Source: JAWKRB01 sp041389885 (GTDB taxonomy: Bacteria; Myxococcota_A; Polyangia; Polyangiales; Ga0077539). Taken from it: a stretch of 64,000 bases of DNA. Below the pieces are notes generated by a model that was not told the origin of the DNA, made no database searches, and saw nothing but the letters and a program-made list of their open reading frames with translations. Shown here in pieces: positions 58,051 to 64,000 of the stretch. The stretch's first letter is position 1. Each line of letters begins with the position of its first letter. The translations under genes were made by a program, and so were the position numbers. The DNA is taken from contig JAWKRB010000007.1 of NCBI GenBank assembly GCA_041389885.1, positions 124,001 through 188,000 on the forward strand, given 5' to 3'.

Positions 58051-58664
58051 CGCAGCTCGGCGCCGGGCTCGGCGTCGAAGCGAAGCCGTCGGCCGGCCTC
58101 GGCGCCGCAGCGCAGCGCCTCGCGGGAGCCCCGCGCGGCGCCCCTCGGGGTGAGCTCAGAGACGCGGGGCGCGCCCCCCTCGCCCAGCACGAGCCGGAGC
58201 TTGAAGTCTCCCGTGGCGCCCGCGAGGCAGCGCCGCAGCTCGGGCTCGAGGGGCCGCAGGGCGGCGCGCAGCGCGAGGGCGCTCGACCCTCCCGGCGGCG
58301 TCGACGCGAGGTCGAGGGCGGGGGGCGGCTCGGCCGCGGGCGCTTCGGGCGCAGCCTCCCCGGTCCGCGGCACGGTCGGGATGGTCAGCGAGGTCACGAA
58401 GCCCGCCCGGTCGAGGGTCGCTCGCGCCCGCGGGGCGCCCGACGCGGGGTCGCGCGAGAGCACCGCCGCGCAGAGCATCGCGCCCACGAGGACCATCATC
58501 GCCCCCACCGCGCCCTGGAGCTGCCCGAGCACGTCTCGCGACGGCGTCGGGTCGACCAGCACGCGGAGCGCGAGGTTCTCGACGCGCAGGTCTTCGTTCT
58601 CCCGACGGAGCGACTCGACCGACGCCAGCAGCGACTCACGCTCGTCCCGGTAGATCGAACTCAC
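57993..58664 (-). CDS. Coiled-coil/membrane protein of unknown function
   Basis: A 223-aa protein from GTG 58664. Residues 1-38 form a charged coiled coil (ERESLLASVESLRRENEDLR, VENLALRVL). A membrane helix follows (QGAVGAMMVLVGAMLCAAVL, about 50-69), then a Pro/Ala linker and an extracytoplasmic domain (LRAALRPLEPELRRCLAGAT, FKLRLVLGEGGAPRVSELTP). That domain has a Cys pair and is reminiscent of the C-terminal domain of AgmX/PglI-type gliding-associated proteins. The likeness is by eye only. The 3' end overlaps the MYXO-CTERM gene for 58 nt on the opposite strand, an unusual convergent overlap. Confidence 0.7.
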   Translation of the reverse strand: MSSIYRDERESLLASVESLRRENEDLRVENLALRVLVDPTPSRDVLGQLQGAVGAMMVLVGAMLCAAVLSRDPASGAPRARATLDRAGFVTSLTIPTVPRTGEAAPEAPAAEPPPALDLASTPPGGSSALALRAALRPLEPELRRCLAGATGDFKLRLVLGEGGAPRVSELTPRGAARGSREALRCGAEAGRRLRFDAEPGAELRYTLRAAPSGLRVRRARRR

Positions 58665-58772
58665 GCGCGGAGGATAGCCGCATCTGCCCGCGCGCGTCGC
58701 GGCCCGGGCGGACGCGGATCGCCAGGGCCCCCGCGCGGCGTCGACGTCGCGCGGTGGTAGCGTCGGCGCGCG

Positions 58773-60404
58773 ATGCAGCCCGCCCCCGCGCGACGAAGCC
58801 CGCGAGGCCCCCTGCTGGCGATGCTCGTCGCGGTGACGGCCGTGTACGCCGTGGCGATCCCCGCGGGCTTCATCGAGTTCGACGACCGCTGGCTCATCGC
58901 CGAGAGCCCCTTCCTCCGCGACGCCTCACCCGGCGCCCTCTGGCGGGCGTGGACGGCCCTCGACCCCCGCACCCGCCTGGTCCTCGGCGCGGAGTACCTG
59001 CCGGTGCGAGACACCGTCGCGTGGTGCCTCGCCCGCGTCGGCGGCCCCTCCCCCGCGCTCTTTCACGCGGCGCAGCTCGGGGTGTACCTCGCCGCGGTGA
59101 CCCTCGTGCGGTCATGGCTGCGGGCGGTCTGGCCCGGACCCTGGCGGGCGGAGCTGGCGGCGTGGCTCTTCGCGCTGCACCCCGCGCACGTCCCGTCGGT
59201 CGCCTGGGCGGCGGGTCTCAAAGACGCCCTCTCGCTGCTCTTCATGGCCGCCGCGCTCCGCGCCTACGCCCGCGAGGGCCGCCGACACGCCGCGACGGTC
59301 GCCGCCCTCACGGCCCTCGCGTGCCTCTCCAAGGGCACGAGCGTCGCGCTCCCCGCGCTGCTCCTCGCGGGGGACCTCCTCGCCGCGCGCACGCCCCGCT
59401 GGCGCGCCGTCGCCGCCTCGGCGCTGGTCGCGGTGGCCTCGGTCGGGCTCCAGGCGAAGGTCGGCGCGTCGGTGCACATGTTCGCTGAACCCCTGGGGCG
59501 CAACGCGTTCGAGCGCGTGGCCTCGATGGCGCCGGTGCCGCTTCGGTACCTCGCGGTGTCGTCGCTGCTCGAGGCGCCGTGCATGGTGCGGGTGGTGCCC
59601 GCGCGCGCCGCGCTCGACCCGGTCGCCCTGCTGTCCCTGACCGCGCTCGCGCTGATGACCTTCGCGTCCGCGCGTCGCTGGAGGTCGGGAGACCGCGTGC
59701 CCGCCGCCGCCCTCGCGCTCTTCTTCGCGGGCCTCGCGCCGGTCTCGCAGGTGTTCGCGCCGCTGCAGAACCGCATGGCCGACCGCTACCTGCTCGTCGC
59801 CGTGCTCGGCCCCTGCGTCTTCGCCGCGGACCTCATCGCGCGCGCCCCCCGCCCCGCGCTCCGCGCGCTCCTCGCGGGCGCCGTGGCGCTGCTCGCGGCG
59901 GCGCTGAGCGCGCGTCACGCGTGGGAGTTCGCCGACGCCGACCGCCTCTGGCGCGACGCGATGACCCGCGCGCCCGAGAGCGCCCTCGCCCCGTACCAGC
60001 TCGCGCTCTCGGAGGAGTCTCGCGGGCGCTACGCCGCGGCGGTCGCGCTCTACCGCGAGTCGCTCCGCCGGGACGCGCTGCGCAGCGACCTCTCGCCCCG
60101 CGCGGCGACGAACCTCTCGCGGCTCCTCGCGGTGTCAGGCCGCGCCGACGAGGCCGAGTCGCTGCTGCGCGGCGTGATCGCGCGCTTCCCCGCGCACCCG
60201 CGGCCCATCAACAACCTCGCGACGCTGCGCTACGCGCGGGGCGACCGCGACGAGGCGCGGGCGCTGTTTCTACGCCTCGTGCGCGACTTTCCTGAGTACC
60301 CCCGAGGGCGCGCGGGCTACGTCGCGCGCTTCGGCGAGCCGCCGGGACCGACGCCCCGGTCGCGGCCCGAGGACCCGTGGCGCATCGACCTGCACGCGCG
60401 CTGA
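58773..60404 (+). CDS. Polytopic membrane protein with C-terminal TPRs (TMTC/PMT-like)
   Basis: A 543-aa protein. About ten membrane helices span residues 12-385, beginning LLAMLVAVTAVYAVAIPAGF. The first loop has FIEFDDRWLIAESPFL, resembling the FDD motif that opens eukaryotic TMTC and bacterial C-mannosyl/O-mannosyl-like glycosyltransferases. HPAHVPSVAWAAGLKDALSL in loop 3-4 is also typical of that group (HP.H...V.W..G..D). The last 140 residues are TPR helices (APYQLALSEESRGRYAAAVA). A glycosyltransferase role in the envelope is likely but unproven. It converges with the M16 gene, 2 nt apart. Confidence 0.75.
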   Translation: MQPAPARRSPRGPLLAMLVAVTAVYAVAIPAGFIEFDDRWLIAESPFLRDASPGALWRAWTALDPRTRLVLGAEYLPVRDTVAWCLARVGGPSPALFHAAQLGVYLAAVTLVRSWLRAVWPGPWRAELAAWLFALHPAHVPSVAWAAGLKDALSLLFMAAALRAYAREGRRHAATVAALTALACLSKGTSVALPALLLAGDLLAARTPRWRAVAASALVAVASVGLQAKVGASVHMFAEPLGRNAFERVASMAPVPLRYLAVSSLLEAPCMVRVVPARAALDPVALLSLTALALMTFASARRWRSGDRVPAAALALFFAGLAPVSQVFAPLQNRMADRYLLVAVLGPCVFAADLIARAPRPALRALLAGAVALLAAALSARHAWEFADADRLWRDAMTRAPESALAPYQLALSEESRGRYAAAVALYRESLRRDALRSDLSPRAATNLSRLLAVSGRADEAESLLRGVIARFPAHPRPINNLATLRYARGDRDEARALFLRLVRDFPEYPRGRAGYVARFGEPPGPTPRSRPEDPWRIDLHAR

Positions 60405-60406
60405 GC

Positions 60407-61996
60407 TCACTCCGCGCGGAGCCAGTCGCGCTCGCGAAAGACCCGGTCGAGGGGCACCACGCGCACGTCTTCGGGGCGCACCGTGAGGGGGTAGGTGGAG
60501 ATGATCTGGTCCTCGGCGAGGACGGCGGCGGGCTTGGGGCTGTCGTAGGTGATGGGCGACGGCGCGTTGGTGCCCAGGGCCGTCGCGAGGGCCGAGGCGT
60601 TGGGCGCGATGATCGCGACCCACGCGTCGCGCGCCGTGAGGTGGCGCGTGACCGCCGCCTGCACCGCCGCGGCGTCGAGGGACTGCCAGCGCGCGCGCAT
60701 GTGCGCCGCCCAGGTCTCGCTCCCCCACCCGTTGTGCTGCGCGTCGAGGGCGTCTCCCAGCCGCGCCGAGGCCGTCTGCATCTGCAGCGGCGCGTAGCCG
60801 TCGAGGAAGGTGCGCACCCGCGCGAGGTCCTCCTGCGTCACGCCGTGGTCGACCACGGCCTGCGTCGCGCGCAGGGCGGCGCGCAGGGCGAAGTGCGCGG
60901 CGGGCACGGGCACCGGGCGGATCCAGAGCGACGCGTACTGCTGCCGACGCTGGATGTTCGTGCGCGGAAAGCGCGTCCAGCCCTCCTGCGCGAAGTGCTC
61001 GGCGTAGGCGTAGTCGCCGTAGTTCAGCCCCCGCGCCTCGCGGATGGTCTGATAGAGCACGCCCAGCGACTGCCGGTGCAGGCCGAGGTAATCGGTCGCG
61101 AGGCGCAGCGCGGCGTGGTCGTCGTCGCGCCGGGTGATCGCGAGCGGAAAGCCCACCGAGATCGCCGTGGCGCTCGCCGCGGGCTTGTCGATGAGCACCA
61201 CGTGCAGCCCGCTCGGCCGCGTGGGAACGGGCAGGGGCGGGCGCTCGGCGCAGCGCGCGGGGAGCGTCGCGAGGTCGCGCCGCACGGTCTCGACGAGCTC
61301 GTCGCTGACGTCGCCCGCGAGGCCCACGCGCACGCGGTCGCGGCAGAGCACGGCGTCGCGGTGCGCCCGCAGCGACTCGGCGGTGACCGCGTCGAGGCCG
61401 CGCTCGGTGCCGAGGGGGGGATGGCCGTAGGGGTGGTTCTGGTAGATCAGCGACTGGATCACCTCGCGCCCCAGCGCCTCGTCGTCGGCGCCGCGGAGCT
61501 CCATCGTGAGGGCCGAGCGCACCTGCGCGCGGAGGCGGGTGAAGTCGTCGTCGGCGAGGCGCGGGCGCAGCAGCACGTCGCGAAAGATCGGGTAGAAGCG
61601 CGCGAGGTTGTCGCGGTGCACGCGGCCGACGAAGGTCGTCGAGTCGCGGTCGACCTGCACCTCCACCGTCGCCGCCATCGGGAACAGCGCGCGCGAGAAC
61701 TCCGCGAACGAGAGCGCCTGCGTGCCGCCCTCGACCATCCACTGCGCCGCGAGGTGCGTCGCGCCCTCCGAGCCCGCCGGGTCGTCGGCGCTGCCCGCGT
61801 CGAAGACCACGCGGATCACCACGTCCTGCGCCGCGGGCGCGCGGAGCAGCACCACGCGGTCTTCGCTCAGCGAGGGCGGCGGCGCGGGGCGATCGGGCGC
61901 GCGGGCCTCCTCGGCGCGAGGCGGCGCGGTCACCGGGGGAGGCGCGGCGCGGGTGCAGCTCAGGGCCGCGAGGGCGACGGCGAGGGCGCGCCTCAT
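60407..61996 (-). CDS. M16-family peptidase-like lipoprotein, probably non-catalytic partner
   Basis: A 529-aa protein, starting at ATG 61996, which overlaps the stop of the upstream M16 gene (ATGA). The signal MRRALAVALAALSC has a lipobox-like end at Cys14. The chain has the fold elements of M16 peptidases (VVIRVVFDAGSADDPAGSEG; HPYGHPPLGTERGLDAVTAE; VGLAGDVSDELVETVRRDLA). The zinc site HxxEH is missing: the place reads THLAAQWMVEGGT, keeping one His but no E-H. Gram-negative M16 proteins often work as a heterodimer of one active and one inactive subunit, the latter contributing the R/Y pair. That fits this operon. Periplasmic. Confidence 0.88.
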   Translation of the reverse strand: MRRALAVALAALSCTRAAPPPVTAPPRAEEARAPDRPAPPPSLSEDRVVLLRAPAAQDVVIRVVFDAGSADDPAGSEGATHLAAQWMVEGGTQALSFAEFSRALFPMAATVEVQVDRDSTTFVGRVHRDNLARFYPIFRDVLLRPRLADDDFTRLRAQVRSALTMELRGADDEALGREVIQSLIYQNHPYGHPPLGTERGLDAVTAESLRAHRDAVLCRDRVRVGLAGDVSDELVETVRRDLATLPARCAERPPLPVPTRPSGLHVVLIDKPAASATAISVGFPLAITRRDDDHAALRLATDYLGLHRQSLGVLYQTIREARGLNYGDYAYAEHFAQEGWTRFPRTNIQRRQQYASLWIRPVPVPAAHFALRAALRATQAVVDHGVTQEDLARVRTFLDGYAPLQMQTASARLGDALDAQHNGWGSETWAAHMRARWQSLDAAAVQAAVTRHLTARDAWVAIIAPNASALATALGTNAPSPITYDSPKPAAVLAEDQIISTYPLTVRPEDVRVVPLDRVFRERDWLRAE

Positions 61997-63390
61997 CGGG
62001 GCCTCCGGGCGCCGGCGGCGGCGGTCCTCGCGGGGCCTACGCGCACGGCCCCTGGCGGCGCCGTGGCCGCGGGGGAGAGCGTGACCATGGTGCGGCGCGC
62101 GGGGGTGAGATAGCTCCGCGCCACGCGGGCCACGTCGTCGGGCGTCACCGCGGCGACGAGGGCGTGGTAGCGCTCGTAGGTGTCGGGCTGCCCGGTGAGC
62201 GCCATGAAGCGCGCCACCAGCTGCGCGGCGTCGGCCGGGCGCTGCACGCCCATGGGCATCTCGTAGCGCAGGTGCGACACCACGTCGGCCACGCGCGCGG
62301 CGTCGGCCTCGCCGCGGCCGATGCGCGCGAGCTCCTCGGTGACGGCGCCCTCGATCTCGTCGAAGGTCGCGCCCGGCGCGAGGGTCGCTTCGACCACGAA
62401 GACCGTGGGGTCGCGGTGGAGCTCCCCCGCCCAGCTCGAGAGCGCGAGGAGCCTGGGGCGCTGCACGACGAGGCGCTGGTACAGCTCCGACGAGGCGCTG
62501 AAGGCCATCGCGTGCACCACCTCGAGGGCGGCGTTGTCGCGCGCGTCGAGGCTGAACGCGGGCACGCGGTAGCCCAGCAGGAGCCTCGACGGCGAGGTCC
62601 CCTCCCAGGCGAGGTCGCGTCGGCGCGGCGCGGTCTGCTCGGGCTCGGCGGGGAGCGCGGGCGTGGCGCGACGGCCCGTCCAGCTCGCGTACTCGGCCTG
62701 CACCCGCGCCATGACCCGCGCGCGGTCGAAGTCGCCGGCCACGATGATCGTGCAGTTGTCGGGGGTGTAGAAGCGCCTGAAGAACTGCTGCGAGAACGCG
62801 TAGAGCCCCGGCATCGCGCGCACGTCGCGGAGGTACCCCAGCGTGGTGTGCCCGTAGGTGTGGCGGGTGAACGCGACCTCCGAGAGCGACTCCCACATCT
62901 GCGAGACCGGCGACGCGGAGTTCTTGTTGTACTCGCCGAGCACGGCGCGGGTCTCGGTCTGAAACGCCTGCTCGGCGTAGGAGAGGTTGCGAAAGCGGTC
63001 GGCCTCGACGCTCACGAATTCTTCCACCGAGGTCGACGGGAGGGTGACCGTGTAGAGGGTGTAGTCCTCGGTGGTGTAGGCGTTGTTGTCGGCGCCGAGG
63101 CGCTGCATCCGGCGCTCGTACTCGTGCCCCGACATCTGCCGCGTGCCCCGGAACATCATGTGCTCGAAGAGGTGCGCGAAGCCCGACCGGCCGCGCTCCG
63201 GCTCGTCGCGGCTGCCCGTGCGGACCAGCGTGTAATACGCCGTAATCCCAGGGGAATCATAGGGCACGAAGACCACCGAGAGCCCGTTGGGCAGGCGCTC
63301 GACCTCGGGCGCGTGCGGGAGCACCTGCCCTGACGCCGCGCGAGGGGCGAGGAGGGAGAGGGCCGCGGCGAAGGCGATGGATCGGGTCAT
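61993..63390 (-). CDS. M16-family zinc metallopeptidase (active subunit)
   Basis: A 465-aa protein from ATG 63390 (MTRSIAFAAALSLLAPRAAS, a Sec signal peptide). A second possible start is 15 nt upstream. The zinc-binding motif HLFEH is at residues 73-77 in SGFAHLFEHMMFRGT, with the third ligand E153 in ETRAVLGEYNKN, about 76 residues further as in the family. It continues FYTPDNCTIIVAGDFDRARV and the C-terminal M16_C domain (RLLLGYRVPAF). Periplasmic protease, likely for peptides or misfolded envelope proteins, working with the inactive subunit encoded immediately downstream (4-nt ATGA overlap). Confidence 0.92.
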   Translation of the reverse strand: MTRSIAFAAALSLLAPRAASGQVLPHAPEVERLPNGLSVVFVPYDSPGITAYYTLVRTGSRDEPERGRSGFAHLFEHMMFRGTRQMSGHEYERRMQRLGADNNAYTTEDYTLYTVTLPSTSVEEFVSVEADRFRNLSYAEQAFQTETRAVLGEYNKNSASPVSQMWESLSEVAFTRHTYGHTTLGYLRDVRAMPGLYAFSQQFFRRFYTPDNCTIIVAGDFDRARVMARVQAEYASWTGRRATPALPAEPEQTAPRRRDLAWEGTSPSRLLLGYRVPAFSLDARDNAALEVVHAMAFSASSELYQRLVVQRPRLLALSSWAGELHRDPTVFVVEATLAPGATFDEIEGAVTEELARIGRGEADAARVADVVSHLRYEMPMGVQRPADAAQLVARFMALTGQPDTYERYHALVAAVTPDDVARVARSYLTPARRTMVTLSPAATAPPGAVRVGPARTAAAGARRPR

Positions 63391-63505
63391 GGGCGGCGGG
63401 AGCATCGCACCGTCGGCCTTCTGCGCGAAGCCCGTCGCGCGGCGCGGCGAGAAATCCCGTCGTCGCGCGGGTGACAACGGGGCCGCGGGCGTGTGGAATG
63501 GCGCG

Positions 63506-64000
63506 ATGAGACGGCTGCTCTGGTCCCTCCCGATGTTGGCGGTGCTCTCGTGCGGGCCCGACGTGGGGGTCGACCCCGCGCGCTTCCCCGCGAGCCTCAC
63601 GCTGACCGACGCGCTCTCGCGGGCCTCGGCGGCGACGGGCGTGCCCCGCGACCTGCTCGCGGCGGTGGCCTGGAGCGAGTCGCGCTTCACCCTCACCCCC
63701 GCCGAGGACCACGGCGACCACGTGCACGCCGCGCGCGAGGTCGGTCCGCTGCACCTTCGTCACGGCTTCGACGGCGCGGAGGACACCCTGCGCCGCGCCG
63801 AGTCGCTGCTGGGCGTGAGCGAGGCGGCCCTCGAGGCGAACCCCGCCCTCGCCGTGGCGGGCGCCGCCGCGGTGCTCGCCGAGCTGGGTCGCGAGACCGG
63901 CGCCGACCCCGCGGACCTCGGCTCGTGGACCGAGGCCGTCGCGCGCTACTCGACGCTGCGCGAGCGGCCGCTGCAGGTGGCCTACGCCTCGCAGGTGAAC
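63506..64000 (+). CDS. Lipoprotein resembling a lytic transglycosylase N-terminus (partial)
   Basis: The frame opens at ATG 63506 and runs without a stop to the window edge (165 codons seen). MRRLLWSLPMLAVLSC gives a lipobox at Cys16. Then ALSRASAATGVPRDLLAAVA and WSESRFTL resemble the E-S-R/x-F catalytic segment of SLT-type lytic transglycosylases (A...G....L..A.AW.ESR), with the Glu of WSESRF as candidate acid. In some myxobacterial proteins this is joined to an amidase domain; the rest lies beyond the window. Divergent from the M16 operon with 115 nt between starts. Confidence 0.7.
   Translation, partial: MRRLLWSLPMLAVLSCGPDVGVDPARFPASLTLTDALSRASAATGVPRDLLAAVAWSESRFTLTPAEDHGDHVHAAREVGPLHLRHGFDGAEDTLRRAESLLGVSEAALEANPALAVAGAAAVLAELGRETGADPADLGSWTEAVARYSTLRERPLQVAYASQVN

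Noticed and set aside
54732..58760. Open frame of 1342 codons across kinase and Cys-rich genes
   Set aside because: An artefact of GC-rich DNA with few stops; its translation is Arg-rich and covers two well-supported genes on both strands.

Overview
The window is very GC-rich DNA (third codon positions almost always G or C) from what looks like a myxobacterium (Myxococcota, probably Polyangia). The lineage call rests on several things seen in the sequence: Cys-rich lipoproteins with Asp-rich linkers, a MYXO-CTERM-like sorting tail (56500-58050), Ser/Thr kinases with an HRDVSPQN-type loop, a protein I recognise as the myxobacterial TIGR04552 family, and dense GTG/ATG-overlapped gene pairs. Two tRNA genes are present: Gln(TTG) at 2095 and Leu(GAG) at 35452.

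Layout. 0-10 kb: an exported protein, a frame-broken thymidine phosphorylase (deoA), tRNA-Gln, a frame-broken Cys-rich lipoprotein, a small relic resembling an IS91-type transposase, a lipoprotein, three small proteins and a broken membrane/metallopeptidase-like/TPR gene. 10-20 kb: lon, an orphan ParA, TIGR04552, a TPM-like Gly-rich membrane protein, a Ser/Thr kinase fused to a macro domain, and a SWIM protein. 20-30 kb: an XPB-like helicase with its Bax1 (DUF790) partner, a cysteine hydrolase, a universal stress protein behind a good sigma-54 promoter match, an alkaline-phosphatase-superfamily enzyme, DUF3025, an acyl-CoA synthetase and a two-domain START-like protein. 30-36 kb: an SGNH hydrolase, a phosphodiester-glycosidase-like protein, a CC-rich lipoprotein, a cyclic-nucleotide sensor, tRNA-Leu and YebC.

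36.6-50.9 kb is an accessory island built around lipoxygenases. One copy is intact (36615-38324) and keeps all five iron ligands. Its stop codon lies inside a 159-bp MITE-like element with 34-bp inverted repeats. An IS701-family element with TIRs and a TTGG target duplication sits next to the MITE. Beyond it are two tandem frame-broken lipoxygenase paralogues, apparently in an operon with a giant, also broken, Ser/Thr kinase-AAA-TPR-GAF-nucleotide cyclase gene, and a third broken paralogue converges from the other strand. A lipid-oxidation/second-messenger module is the most unusual content of the window.

50.9-64 kb returns to intact genes: a VWA protein, BolA beside a CGFS-glutaredoxin/degenerate A-type carrier/rhodanese fusion, an IPNS-like 2OG-Fe(II) oxygenase, a tail-anchored kinase, a DUF4114/Cys-rich/MYXO-CTERM protein, a polytopic TPR protein, an M16 protease pair (one active-site competent, one not) and the start of a lipoprotein resembling a lytic transglycosylase.

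Frame disruptions are strongly clustered (0.7-3.6, 8.9-10, 29.7 and 38.5-50.9 kb), with conserved motifs still readable across the breaks. From sequence alone I cannot tell recent pseudogenisation from local base-calling or assembly error. Function statements for those loci describe the reconstructed frames.
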